Below are positions 23,584 through 36,317 of a stretch of DNA of 64,000 nucleotides, in pieces (within the stretch, counting starts at the first letter, position 1; the number at the start of each line of letters is the position of its first letter). A program made the position numbers and the translations under genes. The DNA is taken from NCBI GenBank assembly GCA_037783415.1, contig JAZGTN010000044.1, positions 1,116,001-1,180,000 of the forward strand, in the 5' to 3' direction. The stretch comes from Leptasterias polaris (lineage: Eukaryota > Echinodermata > Asteroidea > Forcipulatida > Asteriidae). The notes beneath the pieces were generated by a model. That model saw only the letters and a list, made by a program, of their open reading frames with translations, had not been told where the DNA came from and searched no databases.

Positions 23584-26500
23584 CTGTGTGACAAAAAAAG
23601 TCATCATTTTGACAAGGGTTTGCACGCAACTGCCGACTTTGGAATGCAAAGAGGCAGCAGATAGACCAGGGCTTGATTTCACAAAGCATGAAGATTCATC
23701 TTAAGATGAGTTGTTCATGCTATGCCATTGTGATTTGTATTATGACATCACTCTTTGCTTAGCAATTACAATTGATACACAGTTAAGATCAATCTGAACT
23801 CTGTGAAATCGGCACAAGGTAAATTTTCATTATTTTCCAGTATTTCTGAGCATGCACATGTTTTCAAAAACAATGGATTGACCTGGTAAGTCTGCTACCA
23901 CATTGCGTCCCGAAAAGCCTCTAAATTAAAGTTTCAAATAACATTTGAAGAAATGTTCCCATTGCTCTTTTTACTGTGGTAAAACAACTGTTCACGTGTG
24001 GATTACAAGAAGGATTCAGTTAGCTCCACCCCTTAATGCACTGACCAACCACAACAATAACAAACTTTTGGTCCTGGTGGTACAACTTCTCAATGGATCA
24101 AAGGAACTCATCAATTTGTTGTCTTCCTTTTAAAAAGCAAACTGAAAAACACCACTGTACAAAGTTTGGCATGAATGGCAGTTTCCCTCTCTGTTTGTTT
24201 TTTTCTTTTTGCAAATTATAAATGTTGCATGTCTATAAATAAAGTGACATCATTAAAGGCAGGGTACTGTTGGTAATAGTCCTCAATTGGTGTATCCAAA
24301 CACATATATGCATTTAAATAACAAACTTGTGAAAATTTGGGCTCAATTGGTCATCAAAGTTGCAAGAAAATATTGAAAGAAAAAAAACCTTGTTGCATAG
24401 AATTGTGTGTTTTCAGATGCCTGAGAAAGGTTTATGCCTGAAGCCTTTTTTAGATTAAAATTTTGGGGTGAAAAATTACATCTTTCTCCAAAACTACATT
24501 ACTTCAAAGGGGGTTATTTCTAACAATGATTTATAATATCAACAGCTCTCTAGTGTTCTTTACCAAGTAAGTTTTTATGGTAATTAATTATTGGAGTAAT
24601 TACCAAAGGTGTACACGCCCTTTAAATACAGCTTTAAAGGGTCTGTATACGTTTGGTAATCACTCTTACAATGGCAATAAACATTTATCGGTTAGAAGCC
24701 TACAGCAACCTACGATTGTATTAAGTATTTTGAGAATCATTTCACTTCGAAGTAATGTGGTTATGGAAAAAGATATCAGGCTTTATCCCCCAAAATTTGA
24801 ATCTGAGAAACGTTTCTCAGATTGTGTATTCCTGTTTAGGGATTATTCTTCCTGTATGGACATATTTGCTTCGGATTTTCGGCGATACCTCAAAAATAAG
24901 ACCACCTTTTTAAATGAAATTATCACAGGTGAGTTTTATTGTATATTTCTACATTTATAGGATTGAAATAATCAAACAGTTCCAAAAACCAAACTTTGCC
25001 TTTAAATACTTACCACATCACCAGGATTTTTTCTAATAATGCCAGTGAGGTCAGGGGATTTTGTCTTGTCTGTGATTGCCATGTAGTCCCCTTTACTTGG
25101 CTTCTTAGCACTGGACCTCCGTTTGATTGAGTCAAAATATGACGCCTCTGTAAGGAGCAAAAAAATCAGTAGATAGTGAGTTCAATGATATAAATGAACA
25201 ACACATGCGCATAGGTAGAGGATGTTATGAATGTGCTGTTTATCCTGTTTAGTGACTGTTCGTTGCTTTCATCATATAAAACGCCAACTTCATAACGAGT
25301 GAAATGCCTTTCACATGTGTTTTGTGAAGACTTGAATGCCCTATTAAAGGAAATTGTACAAAGAATCCTTTACATAATGAACCAAGAGTTATCTAGGTTA
25401 AAATTACCCCCCCCCACCCCCCCCCACCACCATTAACAATGCCTTAAACCTCTTAATAACAATTTTCATCTCTTTTTTTCCCCTCCTTAACAAAAAAAAA
25501 ATAAAAAAGACCCTTTGGGCTGATAAAGGCTTTGGTGCACCCCCCCCAAAGAAAAAAAAACTATTGGAAAATGTCAATGGAATTCTTTTAAAAATAAAAT
25601 AGATAAAAGCATAGTAATCAATAATGTTGATAGAATTACAAAGACCAAGTTCCATTACTTGAAAATAAAATGAAGGCTGTATATATTTTTAGAACATGAA
25701 TTTTCAAGAGATGTACCTGCGTCATGAACTGCTTCTGGTTACCGACCCAGTTTCGCGTCAGTGAATTTTACGTCAGAAACTTGTTTCCGGTCACGGTTGC
25801 TAAAACACGCCCCAGTGCACCACTGATTTATTTTTATTATTTTTATTGGTTTATTCAAAACACCCCTTGCAGCCCAAAGACTGAATTGCACAGTGCTTGT
25901 ACATGAATAAAAAAAAAACTTAAAAATACAATAAACATGATAAAATACAGAGCATACATAAAGTTTCGAAAATTTACTGTAAAACAGAAACAGCAGCAAT
26001 AAAAATATAAAAACCTTAGTTTTCATAAAGATAAAAAGAGAAAATAGAATTAGCTGTTGCAAACTGCTTACCAACCAAAAGGACCTGTGGTATAAATGCA
26101 AAAAATAAGTTAGTGGCCTGACGTTTCGACCCTAGCAGAGTCTTTCTCGAAGGCTAAATGGTCTAAGGCTAAATTTAGCCTTCGAGAAAGACTCTGCTAG
26201 GGTCGAAACGTCAGGCCACTAACTTATTTTTTGCAAAGATAAAAAGATTACACTCATTTGTTAAGTACTCTGGTGAGGTATGGCACAGGACTGTTCTTAA
26301 ATCTGTTTGAAGTGAAAGAGTATTCATTAACGATCCGGTTTGATCTAAGGCTCATAGAGTGGGAACTTTTAGTTTCAAGGAACCCATTCGCTGAATCTAC
26401 CCGAATTGTAAGTTTTAATGGCAAATTAGGTACAAAGAGAGTTCCTTCTATCATGGAGGGGTGTCAGACCTAAAGTGGATAACGCTTCATCATAATGGGT

Positions 26501-29500
26501 ACATTTATTTCCTAGAATAATAGGGCAAACTCTTTTTTAAAGGTATAAATTACTCGGAAGGGGGGAAAATGAAACCAAGATTGACATACGTCTTCCCAGC
26601 ATCGGTTTGAAGTTGGCAATCTCAGTCTGAGATTCTTCTGTAGCTGAGCATGCTCCTTTACTTAGTTTGAAGATGTGTTCATGATGATCCCTGCAAATTA
26701 AAAAAACAATAAATATATATCAACTAGCTAACTTTCCAAGGCAAACCCTAGGTAAAAGAAACTATAAATAAACGCAATAATTGTGTTTATTATTATTATT
26801 ATTATTTATTCGACCAAAACAAACAAACCAAAGTTACAATAGCACAAGAAAGAACATTAACGGAAAAACAGTTATAAAAAAAGCAAGTAATAAGGAAAAT
26901 AAATACAAAATTAGAAGAAAAAAAATTAATTAATAAATAAAATTAAATAAATAAGAAAATAAAAGCAAAAAAAAAAAATAAAAAAAATATATGAGGGCGA
27001 CTGAGGGCAGAGCATGCAGGAGGGGAACAAAACCAAATGGGAAGGACAACCAGAAGGGATAAAAACAAGGACAAATCATGCGGGTCAGGGGTAACAATTA
27101 AAAGTAAACTAAATTACTGTTGCTCGGAAGCATGCTGCCCCACGCATGACCAACAAACACAATGAACGCAGAAACAACAATAGGGAGAAACCAAACGGGG
27201 GCTCGTTCACGACCTGCATGCAACCAAAATGAACATCTAATGCACTGTGTGATTTAAACAATGATCCTTAAGGAGGCGGAGAAATGTCATAAGAGGACAG
27301 ATTACAGCAGCTTCGCGAATGAAGGATGGAAAAGTGTCCCACTGTCTATGTGTTTGCATTTTTTTATTGCTCGAGATTAATGACTTTATTAGATTGCACT
27401 TAGACACATCGTCATTTGTATTGGGAAAATATGATTATAAATATGTAATATATAGTATGTAGTCTTACTGGTTGGTAATTTCTTCATATGTGGCCATGAC
27501 TTGGGCCTCCCAGGTTTCTGGCTGGCGTTGCAGATACTTCTTCATGTATTGATTGTCCAGATGTTCAAGCCAAATCTGCAAAAACACAGAATCCGTCTAC
27601 ATATAAGATGTCAACATACAGGGGAAATAAGAGAAGCATGGACTGAATAAAGGAGAAGGTTCGCACCCTGACCTGGCTACACCATGACAAAGGTGCACGA
27701 CAATGGACTGGATCTACAAAGCACTGGATCTACAAAGAACTAGATCTACATAAATTGGAACTACAAAAATTGGAACTACAAAAATTGGAACTACAAAAAA
27801 TGGATCTACAAAAAATGGATCTACAAAAAATGGATCTACAAAAAATGGATCTACAAAAAATGGATCTACAAAAAATGGATCTACAAAAAATGGATCTACA
27901 AAAAATGGATCTACAAAAAATGGATCTACAACTGACTGGATCTACAAAGGACTGGATCTACAAAGGACTGGATCTACAAAGGACTGGATCTACAAAGGAC
28001 TGGATCTACAAAGGACTGGATCTACAAAGGACTGGATCTACAAAGGACTGGATCTACAAAGGACTGGATCTACAAAGGACTGGATCTACAAAGGACTGGA
28101 TCTACAATGTACTGGATCTATAAAGGACTAGATCTACAAAGGACTGGATCTACAAAGGACTGGATCTACAAAGCACTGGATCTACAAAGCACTGGATCTA
28201 CAAAGGACTGGATCTACAAAGGACTGGATCTACAAAGGACTGGATCTACAAAGGACTGGATCTACAAAGGACTGGATCTACAAAGGACTGGATCTACAAA
28301 GGACTGGATATACAAAGAACTGGATATACAAAGAACCGGATCTACAAAAAACTTGATCTACATATAATTGGAACTACAAAAGATTGAATCTACAAAGAAC
28401 TTGATCTATTGGGCATCAATAGGTTGGCTCCCTGCCTTTCACCTGTGACCTATGTTCTAATTCCAGACTGGCACCTTGCATCTGAATTGGGTTTCCAGTC
28501 TTTACCTGATTGCATTTTCCCTATTTTGGGATTTCCTCCTACTTTTATCATTGAGATTTCTTCATTATCTTCTCTGCACAGCTACCTTAAAGGCCCTGTA
28601 CACTATTGGTAAGATCGAAAAACACAAATGTTCACAGAATCACACATAACTTACATGATTTAAAGTAAGTAATGGTAGAAAGGGTTCCTTAAAATATTTC
28701 TGCCTAAAATGCTATCGTTTCTGAGAAATGAGTAAAACAATAGTTTTTAGCAAGCGTGATAATAAACTCGATGTTTGAAAAACAGAAAACACATAAGGTA
28801 TCTTTTCACTATTTTCTCGTGACCTCGATGACCAATTGAGCTGAAATTTTCACAGGTTTGTTATTTCATGTGTGATTGATCACACAAAACATGAACACTA
28901 TCTGTGACTATTTTGTCAGCTTTACCAATCCTGTATAATACCTTTAAGGTCGAGGGGGTAATTTTGCTGGGACCTTTTGAGGGTCCCTTGGTTTCTTACC
29001 AGAAAGATGCAATAGTAATAACAATCCATTAAAGTCTTACCCTGAGAGAATTGCGTCCCTTGTGTCCTATGACTTCTTCAATTCCTGCCATCATGTAGTC
29101 CATGATCTGTGAAAAAAAAAACCATGAAAATGTAACTATCCAAACAGTATTAAAGGGTTCAAATATGCCCATGTACATCACTGTATAAAAGAAGTAACTT
29201 GATTCAATAGACGATGTGACCTCTGTTTACAATCAAACCGCCCTCTGTTGACAAGTCTGTTGTCCAAGTCATGTTCCGCCGGGCAAAAAGACGCGTAGTC
29301 ATGGTAATATTGCGTGTACTTTCTAGCTGGCTGTCAAGTACACAAAGGTTTTGCCCGGCGACATGCGCGCGCATCATGTTATGATTTTCAAATGACGTCA
29401 GAGGTCACATCGTCTATAGACACACCATCCAACCAGCTTGTGAAAATTTCATTTAAAACAAAATTTGTGCATATATAAGTTATTGAGCTTACATTATTAT

Positions 29501-32500
29501 GGATTCCCAGTGTCACACTTGGCTCATCTTCCTCAGATTGGCGTTTGATTCTGAACAGCTTCACCAGTGGTTTAATCGTAGTCCCCTAGAAAATGATGAG
29601 GAGAATCAATTAAAAAATAATAATCATAGAAATATCCATTGAAAAACACATATGTATCATTGGTAATTGTCAAAGACCAGTACCCACACTTGATGTGACC
29701 CAACATATACATGAAATAACAAACCTGTGAAAGTTTAAGCTCAATTGGTCATTGGAATCACAAGAAAAAAGTGGGGAAAAACCTTAAGTGTTTTCACTGT
29801 TTTCAAACATCGAGTTTTTGACCCATGAGATCAAAACTAACTGTTTTACTCATTTCTCAACACTTAAAGCAAAAATATTTCAAAGGGAGTATCCCATCAT
29901 GACCACCTTTATACCATGTAAGTTATGCATGAATCTGGGAACATTTATATTGTTACTCTTACCAATGTTATAAACACCCTTTAAGCACAGCCCATGTTCC
30001 TGACAACGGTGATCATGTGAGCAGACACATGCAGCCCCGACCCCTCTATTATAAACCTTGATGATGCCATGGTGCTGTTTTAAACAGTGTTTTTAAACAA
30101 ACTTTGTGTACTCTCTTATCTGATGGTTTAGACTATATAAAAGAGATCGTGTTTGCAAATTACACGCTATTATAAAACATACTGTTTGAAACAGTACGAT
30201 GGCGTAAGCGTGTGCATGGATTTGACGGTGTTACTGAAGGTTCAGCCGCGAACTGCGTCACACACAAAATGCCTTGACGACAATACTCATGCGACCTGCA
30301 GCATCAGGCTTTCTCCTGAAGACGGTCAGAGCATACTGATGGAATCAACCAGTTGGTGCACCATCGGTTCTTATCAGAACCACAACTCAGAGAGATATTT
30401 CATGTACACGGTGCTACCGCAAGCGTTACTAAAATCCATTATTTATTCAACCATGATTTATACAAGTAATAAACCACAAGGAAAATGTGGTTTACTAGAC
30501 ATTTGAACAAAAAGTTGCATCCCTTTAAAGTGATCCCTCTGCTGCCACTTCCCAAGTTGTATCCTAAACTTGGGTGTGATCCATGGCTATATGGCAGTTA
30601 CAGGTTGAATGACTTCTGACTGGCACCCGAACAATGATATTGACAACATAGGGCGACCACCAACATATAGGGCTAGATAGCTTAGTTGGTAGAGCGTCAG
30701 CAAGTTAATCTGGAGGTTGCCCGCTCAAGTCCTGCTATAGTCAATTTTCTTTTGTTCAATCCAAAAATTACAATTTTGAAGTTCCTGACTTATTACCTGA
30801 ATGAAGACCGTGAAGAGAATGACCACCAGTGTGGTGGTAACCAGCACGTTACGGACAGGAACATCACCTACTGTTAGTGTAGCTACTAATGAGAAGGCAA
30901 CAGCACCACGCAGACCACCATAGCTCTGAATTCAACAATCACAAACAGATAACCACAAATGAATTGATTATTGTTTTCAAGGGTTACTTCGACCAGTAAT
31001 GGAATATGCTGCCCCTGCCTGGCATTCTTCACTGACTCTGGGCCAATCTAACCAGCTAGAACTAGTTCAAAAACGCATTTGTCGTATTCTGCTTGGCACT
31101 AATTATTATAATTATGACCAAGCTCTATGTGTGTTGAATCTGGATTCCTTGTTTGAAAGGAGGAACAAACTTTGCTCTAAATTTGCTTTGAAAACTTTCA
31201 GGTCTACAAAATTTGCTGACTGGTTCCCCAAGCCAAATAAGGTCCATGGTATGGATTTAAGAACCAAACTGGTGATTTACAAACATAAAGGTTCCACAAA
31301 AAGATTTCATAACAGCCCTATTCCGTATCTAACTGATTTGTTAAATGACATGCTTAAAGATTGATTATTTTTTATCTTTTATAAAATAATGTTTTTATAT
31401 TGGAGTTCATAATAGCCATATTTTGTATCTAACTGGATGCTATATGACATGCCCTTTTTTTTTTTCTTTTTTTTAAATGTTTGTTCATTGGTGTTTGTGC
31501 CCTGTTTTTTCAAGGATTTACATCGCCTGTGTTTTTTGGCGCTTTGAAGTTTTTATCGACTATGTAATTTTTTTAATTACCTTAGTGTACTGTTGTTTTT
31601 TACCTACTGTAACCACTGTGCAATTCAGCCTTCGGGCTGCAATATGGTGTGAATAAACCAATAATAAAATAAATAAAATAATACGTCATCTGATTTTGGA
31701 AGATTATATTCGTTTACAATCCTTCAGGGAGAGTTAAATTGTTATGCTATACAACCAACCCAAGTCATCAGACTTGGTGCAAGTGGAATTGACAACAATC
31801 TGTTAATAGATTATGTTAGTGTAAGATTTGTGTAAGTTCATAAAGTTACTTATTTTGATTGCTGCAATTGAAATAAGCAAGATGATATTAATTCCTCATC
31901 AATGACAGCTTTTGAAACAGAACTATTTCACTGGAGGATAGGTGCTGGTATGAAAAAAGGGCTCAATTATTTCACCTATGTATTCCAACCCTTTTTTAAC
32001 CTTAAAGGCAAAGTATACCTTTGGTTTTTGGAACCGTTCGATTGTTTTAATCCTATATAAATGTAGATATATACAATAGAAATAAACTGTGAAAATTTAT
32101 TACAAAAGGTGGCAGCATTTTTCAGGTATTGCAAACAATCTGTGTACATCCACGCAGGAAGAGTAATCCGTAATTGGAATGCACAATCTGAGATTGAGTA
32201 TCGCCAAAAATCTGTGTACATCCACGCAGGAAGAGTAGTCCGTAATTGGAATGCACAATCTGAGATTGAGTATCGCCAAAAATCTTTGTACAGCCAAGCA
32301 GGAAGAGTAGTCTGTAATTGGAATGCACCATCTGAGATTGAGTATCGCCAAAAATCTGTGTACAGCCAAGCAGGAAGAGTAGTCCGCAATTGGAATGCAC
32401 AATCTGAGATTGAGTATCGCCAAAAATCTGTGTACAGCCAAGCAGGAAGAGTAGTCCGTAATTGGAATGCACAATCTGAGATTGAGTATCGCCAAAAATC

Positions 32501-35500
32501 TGTGTACATCCAAGCAGGAAGAGTAATCTGTAATTGGAATGCACAATCTGAGATTGAGTATCGCCAAAAATCTGTGTACATCCAAGCAGGAAGAGTAATC
32601 CGTAATTGGAATGCACAATCTGAGATTGAGTATCGCCAAAAATCTGTGTACATCCAAGCAGGAAGAGTAGTCCGTAATTGGAATGCACAATCCGAGATTG
32701 AGTATCGCCAAAAATCTGTGTACATCCAAGCAGGAAGAGTAATCCGTAATTGGAATGCACAATCTGAGATTGAGTATCGCCAAAAATCTGTGTACATCCA
32801 AGCAGGAAGAGTAATCCGTAATTGGAATGCACAATCTGAGATTGAGTATCGCCAAAAATCTGTGTACATCCAAGCAGGAAGAGTAATCCATAATTGGAAT
32901 GCACAATCTGAGATTGAGTATCGCCAAAAATCTGTGTACATCCAAGCAGGAAGAGTAGTCTGCAATTGGAATGCACAATCTCAGATTGAGTATCGCCAAA
33001 AATCTGTGTACATCCAAGCAGGAAGAGTAATCTGTAATTGGAATGCACCATCTCAGATTGAGTATCGCCAAAAATCTGTGTACATCCAAGCAGGAAGAGT
33101 AATCTGTAATGAATGCACTATCTCAGATTGAGTATCGCCAAAAATCTGTGTACATCCAAGCAGGAAGAGTATAATCTGTAATTGGAATGCACCATCTGAG
33201 ATTGAGTATCGCCAAAAATCTGTGTACATCCAAGCAGGAAGAGTAATCCATAATTGGAATGCACAATCCGAGATTGAGTATCGCCAAAAATCTGTGTACA
33301 TCCAAGCAGGAAGAGTAGTCCGTAATTGGAATGCACAATCTGAGATTGAGTATCGCCAAAAATCTGTGTACATCCAAGCAGGAAGAGTAATCTGTAATTG
33401 GAATGCACAATCTGAGATTGAGTATCGCCAAAAATCTGTGTACAGCCAAGCAGGAAGAGTAGTCCGTAATTGGAATGCACAATCTGAGATTGAGTATCGC
33501 CAAAAATCTGTGTACATCCAAGCAGGAAGAGTAATCTGTAATTGGAATGCACAATCTGAGATTGAGTATCGCCAAAAATCTGTGTACAGCCAAGCAGGAA
33601 GAGTAGTTCGTAATTGGAATGCACAATCTGAGATTGAGTATCGCCAAAAATCTGTGTACATCCAAGCAGGAAGAGTAATCCATAATTGGAATGCACAATC
33701 CGAGATTGAGTATCGCCAAAAATCTGTGTACATCCAAGCAGGAAGAGTAGTCCGTAATTGGAATGCACAATCCGAGATTGAGTATCGCCAAAAATCTGTG
33801 TACATCCAAGCAGGAAGAGTAATCCGTAATTGGAATGCACAATCTGAGATTGAGTATTGCCAAAAATCTGTGTACATCCAAGCAGGAAGAGTAGTCCGTA
33901 ATTGGAATACACAATCTGATAAAAGTTTCAAGCATGAAATGTTCGCAGATTGAAATCAGTTTGATTCCCTTTCTCTAAAACTAAATTACTTAGAAGGGAA
34001 TCGTTCCTCAAAATGTTGTACATTATCAACTGCTGCAGTACTTCTTACCAAGTAAGTTTTTATTAATATTTTGAGAAATTACCAAAGGTAATCCCTCCCT
34101 TTAAATGCAGTTGATTGTCTTTATGCGATTAAACAAGATTTGCATCATCAAAGATTGAACACCGCAGTTCTTTTTTTATTAAACGCCTTTTAAAATGCAC
34201 ACAACATGGTCATGTTCCCTGTCTACAACAGCAGTTATTGAATACTGGTACATACATGTATTACACTAAAAGGGGCTTGACTGTTTTTGCAGTTTGCCTC
34301 AGTTTGTTCACAATGATTTAAATGTGAAAAAAATAATATAAAAATGCCTGCGAAAAAAAGAAGACTTACCATTACAAACTGTTCTTCTTTATTGATCTTG
34401 TTGATACGAAATTTGTTGACCACAAATGTCATTAACACCACCCCTTGAGAAATACAGCAAACAACAAGTACTGATTTAAAAAAAAGCTACAACTGGTATC
34501 CAGCTACAACTGGTATCCAGCTACAACTGGTATCCAGCTACAACTGGTATCCAGAATCATCCACTCCGCAAAACAATTCTTCATCCAATTTGTGACCCAA
34601 TCTGAGGTCAATTTGTGACCCAATCTGAGGTCAATTTGTGACCCAATCTGAGGTCAAATGTAATAAAAAACATGCATTTGTTATATAGTGCTCTGACAAC
34701 ACCGGATCAGACGGCTCAGCCCCATCACACAAGGTTATTCCACGGTTACCCACACCACTGTGAACAAAGATACACAACATCTGGTATTCTTAAAGATGTC
34801 AACTTCAACTATTGAAATTTGTTATAAATAAAAACAAATTTATATGTGTCAAGTCTAAAAAAGATATCACATTCAAACTTTTTATACAAATGACAAGTAG
34901 ATATACTTTTGGTAATTGTCAAAAACCAGTATCCTCACTAATAGTGTATCCAAACATACGCATAAAATAACAAACCTGCGAAAATGTTGGCTAGATTGGT
35001 CATCAAAGTTGCAAGAAAACAATGAAAGGAAAAAACCCACCCTCATTGAATAGAATTGTGTGTTTTCAGATGCCTGAGTAAGGCCTCATGCCTCAAGCCT
35101 TTCTCACATTCAAAATTGTTGGTGAAAAATTAACTCTTTCTCTAAAACTACATTACTTCAAAGCGTGTCGTTTCTAACAATAATTTATTATTTCAATAGC
35201 TCTACAGTGCTCTTTACCAAATAAGTTGCAATGGGAATTAGATTTCTGGAGTAATTACCAAAGGCATACCCTCCCTTTAAAATTGTTTTTTGTTTTTACC
35301 CACTGCCCGGTAGAGGAAGATGAATACAAGAGTAAGTAGCACAAAGCCTGTGTTCCATTCATGTGTCTGTGCCCACAGAGTCTGCCCTAGCTGGAAGAAG
35401 ATCAATGACTCTGTTGTTGTCCTGAAGCAAAAGAAGTAAACATCAACAACAACAACAATTATCCATTGCTTACAACTGGTAATTCTGATCAAATACAAGG

Positions 35501-36273
35501 GCTGTTGAATTGAAGAAGGCTAATGGAGTATTTTTTATAATAACTTGTCAATGTTTCCTGCTAGAATGATCCCTGTGACACTTTAAAATATTTCACTTTA
35601 CGGGAAAGCTCCATTAAAGAAAGAGGCTAAAATAAAACATCCTTTTCGTCTGGCAACTCACACCTGTTATCTCCATGTAATTCCTTTTCCAAACAGTGGA
35701 CTTAATTGGATCATGCACAAACAAGCAGGGCTGCTGACTGCCCCAGGCAGATTAACTGCTCATCCATTAAGTTTAATGACCAAAGTAATTCAATGTAAAC
35801 ACACCCACTCAATGAAAAGGATGTACTGTACATGTATACTTTCCGAGTTCTTGTGGCCAAACTTGGAAATTCTTTAATGGAGCTTTCCCATAATGACGTG
35901 ATAACCTCCAACAGGAGTTCTAGTGAGGCAATGTAAAACTGAGGACCAATTTTACTTACGATAGCATCTTGGTGAAGTAAGTGACTGTTGTACTGGACTT
36001 CCTTGAAATATTTGCAAAGGCATACTGGCACTGAGCCAAACCACAGCAAATGATACTGAAAACAAAAATACCTTGATAAGTTTTTAATCTCAGAAAAAAC
36101 TGAATTGGTATTAAAATGGTACTCGTGCAGTGAGAATGTTACCATTTAAACGCTGTCAGTTAAAAGCCAAGAAACTTGTTGGCATGTCGTGGCCGAGCGG
36201 TCTTGTTCCAAGCTTTGGTGTTGTCAGAAGCAGAGTGTGGGTTTGAGTCCTTGTCATGACACTTGTGTCCTTA

Positions 36274-36317
<44 letters not shown>

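Noticed and set aside
27755..28367. Repeat-protein frames (MDLQK and [10 protein letters not shown] types)
   Set aside because: Translated 15/16-bp minisatellite.
32100..33953. Long open frames (240-340 codons) on both strands as protein genes
   Set aside because: They are translations of a 72-bp minisatellite with no start context or other domain; the same DNA is open in several frames at once.
36256..36317. N-terminal poly-isoleucine membrane segment of the LINE frame
   Set aside because: It is the translated (TAA)n microsatellite read into the LINE relic.
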